Shown here: piece by piece, positions 46,136 to 56,679 of the stretch | Layout of the letters: each line of letters opens with the position of its first letter | How positions within the stretch are numbered: the stretch's first letter is position 1 | Notes under the pieces: model-generated | Told to the model about the DNA's origin: nothing | Seen by the model: the letters and a program-made list of their open reading frames with translations, nothing else | Databases searched by the model: none | NCBI RefSeq assembly: GCF_001908275.1 | Contig: NZ_CP018620.1 | Location: 5,270,001-5,334,000, forward strand | Length of the DNA: 64,000 bases | Source of the DNA: Paenibacillus xylanexedens | Lineage (GTDB): Bacteria; Bacillota; Bacilli; Paenibacillales; Paenibacillaceae | Direction of reading: 5' to 3' | Position numbers and translations under genes: made by a program

Positions 46136-47767
46136 CTACAAACCCAATTGTTTACTCTGCCTGTACTCGGAGGGTTTCATGTGGAAGTGTTTATGAAACA
46201 CCTTGGAGAAGTACCGGCGCTCCTTGAAACCTGTGGCTTCCCCAATCGCTGTAATGCTCCATTCGGTTGTACTCAACAATAAAGCGGCACTTTCCATCCG
46301 TTTCTGCGTCATATATTCCACAAAAGTAACACCCATTTGGGTTTTAAACAGCTGGCAGAAGTATCCCGGGCTGATTCCGAGCCAATCTGAGACTTCATCT
46401 ATTCCCAAGTCCTGTTGCAGCCGTGCGTCCATATACTCACATGCAGACAGGATCAGTTCCGATACGGAAGGACGTGGCTGCGTTTGTTTGCCCTGACAGG
46501 CATGGATAACGACCTCTGCAAGTTCAAGGAGTTCCCTCATGGAGACGGCCCCTTGCAGTGCATTCCAATAATTCACTTCGTGCTCTTCAGCGAGGGCCTG
46601 TACTTCGCGCAGTTCCCGAAGCATGTGTACAAGCATAAACCGAAGATTGGTTTCATCTATCCTGTTGAAGGATTCTCCCGAATTCCCCATTTGCTGTTTA
46701 AGCTGATCCAATACATCACGTAACCCCTGCTTGTTCCCTTGTCGAATCCACCGAGTAACAAGCTCCAGATCTTCTCTTGTAATCCATGAGTTCGCCCCTT
46801 TGGAGGCCGTATGTTCATACGATAAGGTGGTTTCGGGACAATTCACCTTCAGCACCCTGTCTTCACTCTCCGCATGGGACATCAGTATTTTTTGACAATG
46901 CCTGTATCGCTCCAGAATTTGACTTTCCAGGTTCACGGGCACAATATCCTGAACAACCCTGACCTTCACACTTGAATCCAAAGATGATATCACATTTAAT
47001 TCCAGACACAGTTGATGGGCCAGTTCCTCTGAGCGACGTTCCCATTCCCCCGATGCCTCCAGCAGGATGCACCACTCCCCTTTGCGGGTCGAAAGAATGT
47101 GACAGTCACCCGTAATTCTCACTGCCACTTCCCTAAGGCTGGAACTTACGGTCTCATGCCATCGTTGGTGCTGAAGCTCGGACCAACCAATAGAATGGCG
47201 AAAATAACCGACTGCATCCACCAGCAGCAACGTATACGGTGCAGTAGTTGTTATGAATTCTGGAACAGAGGCAGGATAGGCAACCTTCAATGGTGCTTCT
47301 CCTCGCAACAGGTCAATCAACCGTTTGTGTCTGATCCAGCTTTCCATCTCTTGGCTGCGATAACGTTGTGAATCGTTTTCCAGACGTCTCTTCAGGATCT
47401 GCCCGGCAAGCTCACGCAGTTTATGTTCCAGATTCAAATAATCAATTGGCTTACATATGTATTCATGTACGTTATACTTGATAGCGGTTCGAGCATATTC
47501 AAACTGCTGATACCCGGTCAGCAAAATAATCTCACAGGTTTCCCCCTGCTCTCGCAGCAAACGAATAAGTTCCAATCCATCCATAGACGGCATCCGAATA
47601 TCACACAAGAGAATGTCCGGATGACTTTCTGTTACTTTCCCCAGCGCTTCTACACCACTTCTCGCTGTACCTGTGATTTCAATCCCCATCTCTTCCCAGG
47701 GTAAAATGTAGTTCAGATTCTCCAGAATCGGCAGCTCATCGTCAACCAGCATTGCAGTCAGATTCAT
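46136..47767 (-). CDS. yesN: Response regulator with AraC-type DNA-binding domain (YesN-like)
   Basis: 543 residues. N-terminal receiver with the phosphorylation site D56 in LLCDIRMPS. A long linker domain of unknown role (about 125-430) leads to a C-terminal AraC helix-turn-helix (about 435-540, with the ISPGYFCQLFKTQMGVTFVEYMTQKRM segment). Its start codon overlaps the end of the sensor kinase gene by four bases, so the pair is translated together. Such pairs control carbohydrate genes in Paenibacillus; the local ABC transporter and nagZ are the likely targets. Confidence 0.92.
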   Translation of the reverse strand: MNLTAMLVDDELPILENLNYILPWEEMGIEITGTARSGVEALGKVTESHPDILLCDIRMPSMDGLELIRLLREQGETCEIILLTGYQQFEYARTAIKYNVHEYICKPIDYLNLEHKLRELAGQILKRRLENDSQRYRSQEMESWIRHKRLIDLLRGEAPLKVAYPASVPEFITTTAPYTLLLVDAVGYFRHSIGWSELQHQRWHETVSSSLREVAVRITGDCHILSTRKGEWCILLEASGEWERRSEELAHQLCLELNVISSLDSSVKVRVVQDIVPVNLESQILERYRHCQKILMSHAESEDRVLKVNCPETTLSYEHTASKGANSWITREDLELVTRWIRQGNKQGLRDVLDQLKQQMGNSGESFNRIDETNLRFMLVHMLRELREVQALAEEHEVNYWNALQGAVSMRELLELAEVVIHACQGKQTQPRPSVSELILSACEYMDARLQQDLGIDEVSDWLGISPGYFCQLFKTQMGVTFVEYMTQKRMESAALLLSTTEWSITAIGEATGFKERRYFSKVFHKHFHMKPSEYRQSKQLGL

Positions 47768-49599
47768 CCGGCTTCCTCCTGCTCATATAATGGAATGATG
47801 CATCGAATAACTGTGCCATACCCCGGTGCTGAACATATAAATATGCCATACCCGGCACCGTATTGAATACGAATTCGATCTGCCACACTTCGTAATCCCA
47901 ATCCCCTGCGTTCCGTTATGGACGATAATGATTCCGATCCTTCCGCGAGCATATCTTCCGGCGGATCTTCTGCCATATACTCAAATCGTGCGAGCATTTC
48001 CTGGGGAATACCGATCCCATTATCCTCAACACATAACACCAGATGATCCCGTTCTGCATATGCGCTTATCCGCAGTACACCTGCATAGGTGATCCCCTCA
48101 AACCCATGTTGAATACTATTTTCCACCAGAGGCTGGAGGGTAAGCTTGAGCAGAATTGAGCTGTATAGATGGGGTGGAATGTCAATCTCATAGGTGAACA
48201 AATCACTGAACCTGTACTGTTGAATCTCCAGATAACTCTGCAAATGCCTGATTTCCTCACCCAGCGGAATCTCCTCCTGATCCTGAATGCTGATACGAAG
48301 CATATTGCCAAGTCTGGTCACCATCTCGCTTACTTTGCGGCCCTCCCCACGCAGCGCTAATCCATTAATGGATTCCAATGTGTTAAACAGGAAATGGGGT
48401 TTAATCTGGGCTTGTAGTACACGTAGTTCCGCTTGGGCCTTCTGCTCCTGCTCTGCCCGAACACGACGGAATAATCCCCCGATCCGATCCAATAGTTCAT
48501 TGAACCCTTGCGCAAGCAGCTGCATCTCATCGAATCCTTTTCCTTCCACCCTCGCATTAAAATCACCATCATCCACACGACGCATAAACCTTACAAGTAC
48601 AGCAATGTTGCCCGTAATGCGATTCATGAAAAAAAGATTAAAGATCATTGCTGCAAGCAGACATAACAAAATAATGATGACAGACCAACCTGCAAAGGCA
48701 TTGGTTTCCGCAGATAAGGCTTCCCATGAAGTCACACTGACGAGACTCCAGTTATAGTTCTTCAGATGATATTGCGAAATGATGCTTTCCTTGCCGTCAA
48801 AGACCGTTCTGACACTGCTAAAGCCAGGACCGTAACTGCCGGATTCAGCACCAAGATTTTGCATGTTTTCACCGTTATAAATACCAGCAGGATCATAGAC
48901 GATCAGCCCTTCTTCATTAATTAACAGGAAAGATGTATCCTGTGCCGAATCGCTGATCTGCAGGTGACGGAAGATCCGGTCGATCTCTCCTTTTTTGATC
49001 TGAACAACAAGCACGCCGATATTTTGAAAATAACTGAGTTCTTTGACCAGTCTGATCTGGGTGAAGACAGGTTCTACCCCGGTTAATTCAGGATATTCCA
49101 GAGGTGCGAGCCATTTAGGCACGCCATTAAGTTGCTGAATTTCGTTGAATAAGGGATGCACTTTGAATTGTTGAAAAGGAAGGGCTTGAAAATTTTCTTT
49201 GGTGAAGATGGAGACAATCTGGTTGTTCTCGGACGAACGCAAATCATATAAAAAGGCATAACTGATGAACGGATAATTATATAGAAGGGAACGGAAATTG
49301 CGCTGGCTGGCATTCAGGGATAATTGATTACCGGTTCCCAGATCCTGCTTGGTCGGATCTTTGGCGTTCAGCGCCATTTGAAAAACCGATGTCGCTATCC
49401 CGTTGTCGGTAACACTATTAATCTGCTGAAATACATTCTCGATATTGTAACTAATGGCCTGAAGCGCATATTCGGCCTGTTGATTGTATTTTTTCTCAAT
49501 CGTATGTGATGTGACCAGAAACATGCCAATGCCCAGCGCACACATCGGTACAATAATCAGCAGCAGAAATGCCAAGGCCAGCTTCATTCGCAAGTTCAT
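47764..49599 (-). CDS. yesM: Sensor histidine kinase (YesM-like)
   Basis: 611 residues. A transmembrane helix at about 8-28, a large extracellular sensor domain (about 35-285), a second helix (about 295-315) and a HAMP linker. The His kinase domain has the phosphoacceptor histidine in QIKPHFLFNTLESING, followed by an ATP-binding domain with EDNGIGIP and GLGLRSVADRIR. The external sensor probably detects a sugar or the binding protein. ATG with GGAG upstream. It lies directly downstream of the permease genes. Confidence 0.93.
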   Translation of the reverse strand: MNLRMKLALAFLLLIIVPMCALGIGMFLVTSHTIEKKYNQQAEYALQAISYNIENVFQQINSVTDNGIATSVFQMALNAKDPTKQDLGTGNQLSLNASQRNFRSLLYNYPFISYAFLYDLRSSENNQIVSIFTKENFQALPFQQFKVHPLFNEIQQLNGVPKWLAPLEYPELTGVEPVFTQIRLVKELSYFQNIGVLVVQIKKGEIDRIFRHLQISDSAQDTSFLLINEEGLIVYDPAGIYNGENMQNLGAESGSYGPGFSSVRTVFDGKESIISQYHLKNYNWSLVSVTSWEALSAETNAFAGWSVIIILLCLLAAMIFNLFFMNRITGNIAVLVRFMRRVDDGDFNARVEGKGFDEMQLLAQGFNELLDRIGGLFRRVRAEQEQKAQAELRVLQAQIKPHFLFNTLESINGLALRGEGRKVSEMVTRLGNMLRISIQDQEEIPLGEEIRHLQSYLEIQQYRFSDLFTYEIDIPPHLYSSILLKLTLQPLVENSIQHGFEGITYAGVLRISAYAERDHLVLCVEDNGIGIPQEMLARFEYMAEDPPEDMLAEGSESLSSITERRGLGLRSVADRIRIQYGAGYGIFICSAPGYGTVIRCIIPLYEQEEAG

Positions 49600-49631
49600 A
49601 TCCCGTTCTCCCTATCAACTGGTTCATGGTA

Positions 49632-50462
49632 TTAACCTTTGACACCACCTGCAGTTACTCCTTCTATAATTTTCTCCTGGAGTATAGCGTAGATCACAAG
49701 TACAGGTACAACGCTGTATACAATACCTGCCGACATCTGGGCATAGTTCATCTGATATTGATCCCGAAACTGAACCATGCCCACAGGCAGCGTACGCAAT
49801 TTATCGGTGGATAAGAAATAGTTGGCGAGTAAAAATTCATTCCAGTTGCCGAGGAAATTAACGATAAAAACGGTAACAATAGCCGGAACCGTAAGAGGTA
49901 TCACTATTTTAGCAAAGATACCCGGGGCCCTCAAGCCGTCCATGACCGCCGCTTCCTCAATTTCTCCAGGCAGAGAACGCATAAAAGCCGCCAGTATAAT
50001 AATGGTAAAAGGGATCGCATTGGCCACATAGGGCACGATCAATGCCAGATGGGTATCCAATATGCCCATTTTGCGTACAAGCAGATAGATCGGCAACATG
50101 AGGGCATTGTTGGGAATAAGCATACCCGCCAGAATCAAACTGTACAGAAACAGACTCCATCTCCGGTGTCTCATCCGGGTTACGGCAAAAGCAAACATGG
50201 CACCGAGTACAATCGTACACGCCGATGATAGAACCGAAATGTACAGGCTGTTCCAGAAATACGTGCCAATCTTTGCATTCACCCAGGCCTCCACGTAATT
50301 GTTAAACTCCCATGTTGTAGGCAAACCGAATGGATTCAGGGCGATTTCATTGTTATCCTGCTTAAATGAAGAAAAGATTACAAATAAAAATGGAAACAAA
50401 ATCGCGATCAAGTACAACATTAACAACACATGAGGTATACTACTTTTTATGCTTTTCGGCAT
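49632..50462 (-). CDS. Carbohydrate ABC transporter permease (MalG-like)
   Basis: 276 residues with six transmembrane helices and the binding-protein-dependent transport signature EEAAVMDGLRAPGIFAKIVIPLT. The second of two permeases, typical of the CUT1 family. Its start codon shares one base with the stop codon of the first permease (TGATG), so the two are coupled. The substrate is unknown; the linked NagZ suggests amino-sugar oligosaccharides. No transporter ATPase gene is adjacent, as is common for CUT1 systems that share MsmX. Confidence 0.92.
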   Translation of the reverse strand: MPKSIKSSIPHVLLMLYLIAILFPFLFVIFSSFKQDNNEIALNPFGLPTTWEFNNYVEAWVNAKIGTYFWNSLYISVLSSACTIVLGAMFAFAVTRMRHRRWSLFLYSLILAGMLIPNNALMLPIYLLVRKMGILDTHLALIVPYVANAIPFTIIILAAFMRSLPGEIEEAAVMDGLRAPGIFAKIVIPLTVPAIVTVFIVNFLGNWNEFLLANYFLSTDKLRTLPVGMVQFRDQYQMNYAQMSAGIVYSVVPVLVIYAILQEKIIEGVTAGGVKG

Positions 50463-51346
50463 CAATATTCCACCTTCTCGCTCCGCCTCACCACTAGCAG
50501 TTGATACACCGCAGTGAGCACAAGCGTCAGAGCAAAGATCAGCACTGCAATGGTATTTCCATAGCCATATTTGAAGTTGGTAATCGCGTATTTGATCATA
50601 TATGTGGCCAGAACCTCGGTGGACCCGGCGGGCCCACCCTTGGTCATGACAATCACGATGTCGGCTGCTTTCATGGCACCTGCGATGGACAACATGATCA
50701 CCACTGAAATGATCGGCCGGATCAGCGGCAACGTAATTCGCATTGCACGTTGTACTGCCGTTGCCCCATCAATTGCAGCCGCTTCATCCAGATCACGCGG
50801 AATCGCCAGTATGGCCGCCAGTACCATGACAATGTAAAATCCCGTCCACTGCCAGGCATTGGTCACCAAAATGGACAACATGGCAAATCGGTTATCCGAT
50901 AACCAGTAGATTGGATCGATGCCCAGCACATGAAGTATTTTGTTTAATAGTCCGATATTGGGTTCATAGATGAACCCCCACAAGATACCGATAACGGCTG
51001 TCGACATGATGGATGGTAAAAAAACAGCGGTTTTATAAAGACCTTTCAGCCTTTTCACATTGGCAATCAGAAGCGAAAACAGGACGATCAGGGGTACCTG
51101 AATCAGTACCGAAAATCCGATGAAAAAGCCGTTATTCCGTGTGGAAATCCAAAAACGTTCATCGGTCAGTGCCTTCACATAGTTGGATAAACCCACAAAA
51201 CGTGGCTCAGCCGATACCCCATTCCAACTCGTCAGACTGTAATACAGGGAGCTACCAATAGGGTATAGAAAGAACATTACAAACAGAATTAGGGCTGGCA
51301 TTACAAACAACGTATAGATTAACGGGCTGCGGAGTGAAGTATTCAT
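50462..51346 (-). CDS. Carbohydrate ABC transporter permease (MalF-like)
   Basis: 294 residues with six transmembrane helices and the inner-membrane signature DEAAAIDGATAVQRAMRITLPL. First permease of the CUT1 importer. ATG with AGGAGG at six bases. It lies 51 bases downstream of the binding-protein gene. Confidence 0.92.
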   Translation of the reverse strand: MNTSLRSPLIYTLFVMPALILFVMFFLYPIGSSLYYSLTSWNGVSAEPRFVGLSNYVKALTDERFWISTRNNGFFIGFSVLIQVPLIVLFSLLIANVKRLKGLYKTAVFLPSIMSTAVIGILWGFIYEPNIGLLNKILHVLGIDPIYWLSDNRFAMLSILVTNAWQWTGFYIVMVLAAILAIPRDLDEAAAIDGATAVQRAMRITLPLIRPIISVVIMLSIAGAMKAADIVIVMTKGGPAGSTEVLATYMIKYAITNFKYGYGNTIAVLIFALTLVLTAVYQLLVVRRSEKVEY

Positions 51347-51397
51347 GGTCAGCCTCCTTCAGTCACTTCAACGATCGCAGTTTCAACTTGAATTGGT

Positions 51398-52765
51398 TTA
51401 TTCCACGGAAGCGTTTGCTTCCTCCTGCACCTTTTGCAGCTCTTCTGCCATTTTCTCTGGCGTAGTCTGCCCACCAATCAACTTCTGAATCTGCAGATTG
51501 CTGATCTCTGTCGTCACATCGGCCTGAACGAGTGCATCAAATGCCGGGAACGATGTCTTGGACGCATTAAGCACAGCCACAATTTCTTTCATCAGATCAT
51601 CGGTAATGCTGTCGGTCAGCACTTTCTCGTCCAGCTTCATCGCAGGCAACACACCATCTTCCACAAGGCCGCGGACCTGCATATCTTCATTGTAGAAATT
51701 TTTGATAAAAGCTTTCACTGCTTCCAGCTTCTGCGGGTCATCCGCCACAGTTGCCGAGAATCCGTATCCATTGTTCACATCTCTCATCAAAGACGTCTGA
51801 TCGCCTGCGCCGTTCTCTACCGGAGGCATATTGAAGAATCCAACCTTGCCAATAAGCGATTCACCGCTCTGCCCTTCTTTGAATACAGATGATTTCCACG
51901 TTCCGTCATACATTAACACCACTTCTCCACTTGTAAATTGCGTGGTATATTCGGCATACTCGAAGCCAAGTTCACCTTTTTTGAAATAACCCTTATCCAC
52001 CCATTCCTTATGTTTGGCAAAACCTTGCACAACACCCGGATCGGTCCACTTCGCTTCACCTGTTGCAAACTTTGCGGTAATCTCCGGCCCGGCATAACGG
52101 GACCACAGATGGTTGGTTAACATAAGCGGCACCCAGCCCGCCTTGGATGCGGAAGCAAGCGGCACTTTGCCATCTGCCTTGATCTCGGCCAGTATATTGT
52201 CCAGTTCAGCCATGGTGGTTGGGGCTTTCCATCCTTTTTGTTCAAAGTACTCTTTATTATAGAAAAAACCTTCTCCCGAACCGCCAATTGGCAGTCCATA
52301 TACTTTGCCTTCGTACGTAAACGGCTCAAGGGATGTAAACTGGTCTTGAATGCCCAGCTCTTGCAGGATTGGGGTCAGATCAAGCAACATACCTTCCTTG
52401 GCATAAACTTTGGAATCCGGGCTACCGAACAGTTCAAATATATCCGGCGGGTTGCCTGCCGCCATCTCTCCGCGAAGCTTTTCCTTACGATTCACATCGG
52501 ATTCGACGCCATCCAGCGTAAAGGTCAGATTGGGTACCTCTCCCTCAACTTTGTCCACAACATCCTGCAGAATGGCCAGTCTTTTCTGTTTGTCGGCTCC
52601 CACCTGTGTGTGGCGGAGAAGCATTTCAACCGGTTCCTTACTTGTTTCCTCCACAGGTGTATTGCCTGCGCCTTGCTGTGGCTCGTTACTTGAGCTTGCA
52701 CATCCCGCCAAAGTCCATGAAGTGATAAGCAATAACGAAAGTAGTAATGTCATTCTTTTTTTCAT
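51398..52765 (-). CDS. Sugar ABC transporter substrate-binding lipoprotein
   Basis: 455-residue extracellular solute-binding protein of family 1. The lipobox is LAGC within TSWTLAGCASSS, followed by a serine/glutamate-rich linker. The fold carries NPPDIFELFGSPDSKVYAKEGMLLDLTPIL and GGSGEGFFYNKEYFEQKGWKAP, standard for CUT1 binding proteins. Start ATG at 52765, with AGGAGGG at eight bases; an earlier in-frame start adds ten residues without a site. First gene of the operon that also encodes the permeases, YesMN and NagZ. The ligand cannot be read from sequence. Confidence 0.92.
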   Translation of the reverse strand: MKKRMTLLLSLLLITSWTLAGCASSSNEPQQGAGNTPVEETSKEPVEMLLRHTQVGADKQKRLAILQDVVDKVEGEVPNLTFTLDGVESDVNRKEKLRGEMAAGNPPDIFELFGSPDSKVYAKEGMLLDLTPILQELGIQDQFTSLEPFTYEGKVYGLPIGGSGEGFFYNKEYFEQKGWKAPTTMAELDNILAEIKADGKVPLASASKAGWVPLMLTNHLWSRYAGPEITAKFATGEAKWTDPGVVQGFAKHKEWVDKGYFKKGELGFEYAEYTTQFTSGEVVLMYDGTWKSSVFKEGQSGESLIGKVGFFNMPPVENGAGDQTSLMRDVNNGYGFSATVADDPQKLEAVKAFIKNFYNEDMQVRGLVEDGVLPAMKLDEKVLTDSITDDLMKEIVAVLNASKTSFPAFDALVQADVTTEISNLQIQKLIGGQTTPEKMAEELQKVQEEANASVE

Positions 52766-52914
52766 CTGGTTGACCCTCCTCAAGATATTGAGCATTTGGC
52801 TTTACACTCTGATTATAAAAAGCCGGAGCTTACATCGTAAGGATGACAATTCATCAATGGAGGGATAAAATCCTTCACTGGACCCATAATCTTGCATTTA
52901 CAATGGATAACAGC

Positions 52915-52951
52915 AAAAAAACAGCCCCTGCGAAACATGTTCGCAAGGACT
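52915..52951 (-). terminator. Terminator of pflA
   Basis: Minus-strand stem AGTCCTTGCGAA/TTCGCAGGGGCT with one or two mismatches and a four-base loop region, followed by GTTTTTTTG. Confidence 0.85.
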
Positions 52952-52984
52952 GCTTGGTTGATTGTTTTTACTATATAACTGTAG

Positions 52985-53737
52985 TTACTTACCGGAACAA
53001 GCCACGCCAGCTGTTTCCTGGCGACCTTGTTCGATCAGACGATACGCCCGCTCCACTTCTTCTTCACTTGGTGAAGGAACTCCATCCAGTGGATATACTT
53101 TACCGAGCGCCTCCCATTTGTAGATCCCCATCTGATGGTATGGAAGAATTTCGAACTTCTCGACGCCATTTAATGTTCCAATAAACCGTCCGAGGTTAAG
53201 CAAATCCTCTTCCTCGTTATGAATGCCAGGAACATACACGTGGCGTATCCACATTTTCCGACCTTGCTCCGATAACCACTTGGCCGTTTTCAACGTTCTC
53301 TCGTTGGATTTGCCTGTCAACTTGATGTGTTTCTCATCATCAATATGTTTGAGGTCCAGCAGAACCAGGTCTGTGTGATCCAGCAGATCGTGAATCCGAT
53401 CCGGTTCGTTAAATCCGTTGCTATCCAATGTCGTATGCAATCCCCACCGACGCTTCACTTCCTTGAAGATCTCGGCTACAAAGTGGGCCTGTAACGTTGG
53501 TTCTCCGCCAGATATCGTGAGTCCGCCTCCGGAGCTGCGGTAGTAAGACAGGTAAGGCTCAATTTCAGCCAGTACCTCCTCAAGCGTCATTTCTTTTCCA
53601 CCATCCAGCGCCCAAGTATCAGGGTTGTGGCAATATTGACATTTGAGTAGACATCCTTGCATGAAAAGCACAAAGCGGATGCCTGGGCCGTCAACCGTCC
53701 CGAAAGTTTCGAGTGAATGAATATGTCCGTTAACCAT
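52985..53737 (-). CDS. pflA: Pyruvate formate-lyase activating enzyme
   Basis: Radical SAM enzyme that puts the glycyl radical on PflB. The cluster cysteines are C29, C33 and C36 in GCLLKCQYC. The rest includes GGLTISGGEPTLQ and DLKHIDDEKH. Length 250 residues. Start ATG 53737 with AGGAAGAGG upstream. It lies downstream of pflB, the normal pairing. Confidence 0.96.
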   Translation of the reverse strand: MVNGHIHSLETFGTVDGPGIRFVLFMQGCLLKCQYCHNPDTWALDGGKEMTLEEVLAEIEPYLSYYRSSGGGLTISGGEPTLQAHFVAEIFKEVKRRWGLHTTLDSNGFNEPDRIHDLLDHTDLVLLDLKHIDDEKHIKLTGKSNERTLKTAKWLSEQGRKMWIRHVYVPGIHNEEEDLLNLGRFIGTLNGVEKFEILPYHQMGIYKWEALGKVYPLDGVPSPSEEEVERAYRLIEQGRQETAGVACSGK

Positions 53738-53826
53738 GCTGCCTCTTCCTTTCTGTATCCGCATCCGCTGTGCGTTTAATATGATTTGGAATGCCTTGCT
53801 CTAGCGGTCTTCTACTTGCAAATTAC

Positions 53827-56085
53827 TTACATCGAGCCATGGAACGTACGGTTGATGACATCCAACTGTTGTTCACGAGTCAATTTAATGAAGTTAACAG
53901 CATATCCGGATACCCGTATAGTCAGTTGTGGATAGTTTTCCGGGTGATCCATCGCATCAATCAATTGCTGACGATCAAATACGTTAACGTTCAGGTGATG
54001 AGCGTTTTGACCGAAGTAACCATCCATCATCGCAGTCAGATTGGATTTACGTGTAGTCTCCTCTTTACCCAATGCTTTTGGCACGATGGAGAAGGTATTG
54101 GAAATCCCGTCAAGACTGTGTTCATAAGGCAATTTGGCTACCGAGCCAAGGGATGCCAGTGCACCTTTTTTATCACGACCATGCATTGGGTTTGCACCTG
54201 GAGCAAATGGCTCACCTGCTTTACGACCATCCGGTGTTGTCCCTGTTTTCTTACCATATACCACGTTGGAAGTGATCGTCAGAACGGATTGTGTTGGCAC
54301 TGCATTACGGTAAGCTTTGTGTTTGCGAATCATTCCCATGAAGTTCTCAACCAGTTCAACAGCAATGCTGTCTACGCTGTCTTCATTGTTACCGTAACAA
54401 GGGAAGTCTCCTTCGATTTCGAAATCAACTGCGATGCCTTGCTCGTTACGAATTGGTTTTACTTTGGCATATTTGATTGCACTCAGTGAATCTGCTGTAA
54501 CCGACAGACCAGCGATACCACAAGCCATCGTACGTACAATATCACGGTCATGCAATGCCATTTCGATACGCTCATAGCTGTATTTATCGTGCATGTAGTG
54601 AATGACGTTGAGGGTGTTCATATACAGCTTAGCCAGCCACTCCATCATTGGTTTGAAACGTTTCATAACCTCATTGTAATCCAACACTTCGCTAGTGATG
54701 GCAGGATACTCTGGTCCAACTTGTGCTCCGGATTTCTCGTCACGACCACCGTTGATCGCATACAGGAGAGCTTTAGCCAAGTTGGCACGAGCGCCGAAGA
54801 ATTGCATTTGTTTCCCGATCTTCATAGCCGACACACAGCATGCAATACCGTAATCGTCACCGTAGATCGGACGCATCAGATCATCATTCTCATATTGGAT
54901 TGAGCTGGTTTCAATGGATACTTTGCTGCAATAATCTTTGAAAGCTTCCGGAAGTTTCGTGGACCAGAGAACAGTCAGGTTCGGCTCTGGTGCGGGACCC
55001 AAGTTGTGCAGTGTATGCAGGAAACGGAAGCTGTTTTTGGTTACGCGTGTTTCACCATTCACGGACATACCACCGATGGACTCCGTCACCCATGTTGGAT
55101 CTCCACTGAACAATTCGTTGTAATCCGGTGTACGTAGGAATTTGACAATCCGCAGTTTCATTACGAAATGGTCAACCAATTCCTGAGCCTGTTCTTCGGA
55201 CAGAATGCCTTCTTGCAGGTCACGTTCAATGTAGATATCCAGGAAAGAAGATACACGTCCCAGGGACATCGCAGCACCGTTCTGTTCTTTGATCGCAGCG
55301 AGATAACCGAAGTACAACCATTGGAATGCTTCTTTTGCTGTTGTCGCTGGTAAGGAAATATCGAACCCGTGCATATCGCCCAATTGCTTCAATTCTTGCA
55401 ATGCACGAATCTGTTCAGACAATTCTTCCCGCAGACGAATGACATCTTCATCAATGACATCGACTTCGAGTGCATTCAATTCACCTTTTTTGTTACGAAT
55501 CAGGAAGTCTACCCCGTACAAAGCTACACGACGATAGTCACCGATGATCCGGCCACGGCCGTACGCATCTGGCAGACCTGTAATAATCCCTGCTTTACGC
55601 GCTGCGCGCATATCGGAAGTATAAGCATCGAATACACCCTGGTTATGTGTTTTGCGAATGTTCGTAAATATATCAATGACGCCTTGAGGCAATTCGAAGC
55701 CGTATGCTTCACATGCATCAATCATCATCCGGATTCCGCCTGTTGGTTGAATGGAACGTTTGAACGGAGCATCGGTCTGAACGCCGACAATCTGCTCTTT
55801 GGATTGATCCAGGTAACCTGGTTGGTGTGAAACAATAGTTGCTGGTGTGTTCACATCAACGTCAAGTACACCGCCGTTATCCCGTTCTTTTTTGGTCAGA
55901 TCAGATACGATATCCCACAATTCTTTGGTATTCTGGGTTGCACCTGCGAGAAATGCTTCATCGCCGTAATACGGAGTCAAGTTGTGTGCCAGAAAATCAT
56001 TCACATCTACGGATTTGGTCCATGTTCCTTTGGTAAAGTTTCTCCAGCCTGTTTGTTGTTTGACATCTTTTTCAATCACCGACAT
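53827..56085 (-). CDS. pflB: Formate C-acetyltransferase (pyruvate formate-lyase)
   Basis: Converts pyruvate and CoA to formate and acetyl-CoA in anaerobic growth. The tandem active-site cysteines lie in GIACCVSAM, and the glycyl radical site is G727 in RVSGYAVNF, the intact C-terminal motif. Length 752 residues. Start ATG 56085 has GGAGGG six bases upstream. Two perfect FNR boxes precede it. It forms an operon with pflA and lies downstream of adhE across a repeat-rich spacer. Confidence 0.98.
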   Translation of the reverse strand: MSVIEKDVKQQTGWRNFTKGTWTKSVDVNDFLAHNLTPYYGDEAFLAGATQNTKELWDIVSDLTKKERDNGGVLDVDVNTPATIVSHQPGYLDQSKEQIVGVQTDAPFKRSIQPTGGIRMMIDACEAYGFELPQGVIDIFTNIRKTHNQGVFDAYTSDMRAARKAGIITGLPDAYGRGRIIGDYRRVALYGVDFLIRNKKGELNALEVDVIDEDVIRLREELSEQIRALQELKQLGDMHGFDISLPATTAKEAFQWLYFGYLAAIKEQNGAAMSLGRVSSFLDIYIERDLQEGILSEEQAQELVDHFVMKLRIVKFLRTPDYNELFSGDPTWVTESIGGMSVNGETRVTKNSFRFLHTLHNLGPAPEPNLTVLWSTKLPEAFKDYCSKVSIETSSIQYENDDLMRPIYGDDYGIACCVSAMKIGKQMQFFGARANLAKALLYAINGGRDEKSGAQVGPEYPAITSEVLDYNEVMKRFKPMMEWLAKLYMNTLNVIHYMHDKYSYERIEMALHDRDIVRTMACGIAGLSVTADSLSAIKYAKVKPIRNEQGIAVDFEIEGDFPCYGNNEDSVDSIAVELVENFMGMIRKHKAYRNAVPTQSVLTITSNVVYGKKTGTTPDGRKAGEPFAPGANPMHGRDKKGALASLGSVAKLPYEHSLDGISNTFSIVPKALGKEETTRKSNLTAMMDGYFGQNAHHLNVNVFDRQQLIDAMDHPENYPQLTIRVSGYAVNFIKLTREQQLDVINRTFHGSM

Positions 56086-56168
56086 CTTAATCCCTCCACT
56101 AATTTGGATTTCTGGACACATAACATCTTGCTTCATTCGTAGCATTGTGTGCCCAGAGCCGCGATTAA

Positions 56169-56184
56169 TGTGAATTGTTTCACA
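56169..56184 (-). promoter_or_regulatory. FNR box (proximal) of pflB
   Basis: TGTGA-ATTGTT-TCACA, an exact match to the Bacillus FNR consensus. On the pflB strand a CACAAT sequence begins 19 bases after the box, the right place for a -10 element if the box is centred at -41.5. The sequence also fits a Rex-type TGTGAA-N4-TTCACA site. Confidence 0.75.
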
Positions 56185-56278
56185 TAAACCGGAACATGTT
56201 CTCTCTACTTGGGAACCGGAACCGCGGGATGAATGTTTTTCTTACATTTTCAGTATACGACTTGGGGCTTTCATCATC

Positions 56279-56294
56279 TGTGATTTTTGTCACA
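56279..56294 (-). promoter_or_regulatory. FNR box (distal) upstream of pflB
   Basis: TGTGA-TTTTTG-TCACA, an exact FNR consensus match, 110 bases upstream of the proximal box. That is a whole number of helical turns (about ten and a half) or near it. Confidence 0.65.
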
Positions 56295-56380
56295 AAGCCA
56301 GTGAACTAACTCACTCCACCTGCGCTGTGTCCCATTGACCCCTGTAAATTCACACTTAGCCACTGCGCGGGCAGAACAAC

Positions 56381-56427
56381 TTCCGATCGCTGTTCATTAT
56401 TTAAATTTACTGAAAAAGCGAATGAAC
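56381..56427. repeat. Partial copy of the long hairpin element
   Basis: Starts with the shared TTCCGATCGCTG and then has a short stem GTTCATT/AATGAAC. It lacks the right-hand flank found in the full copies. Confidence 0.5.
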
Positions 56428-56435
56428 CATAGATG

Positions 56436-56588
56436 ATGTACACTGGCCACTACAAGGAGAGAATAACCTTCCGATCGCTGTTATCCCCGGATTTTTTGAT
56501 TCATTTTTTTCAAAGGTGAAAATCCAGTGATAAAGGCGAGCGCTTCGCTTCTTCAGGTTTTTTCTCTCCTTTCCGTTATCGTGTACAT
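56436..56588. repeat. Long dispersed hairpin element, copy 2
   Basis: About 153 bases bounded by ATGTACAC and GTGTACAT. Inside, AAGGAGAGA faces TCTCTCCTTT, CGATCGCTGTTATC faces GATAAAGGCGAGCG and GGATTTT faces AAAATCC. The same flanks occur in copy 1 at 25777-25941, but the arm sequences differ while still pairing. Confidence 0.7.
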
Positions 56589-56679
56589 TAGGTAGTTCTA
56601 CTAATAAAACAATAAAATTCAATATTTATTTCGAAGACGCAAGCTTCGCTTTTCAGGTTATTTCTGCCCTCTCCGTTAT

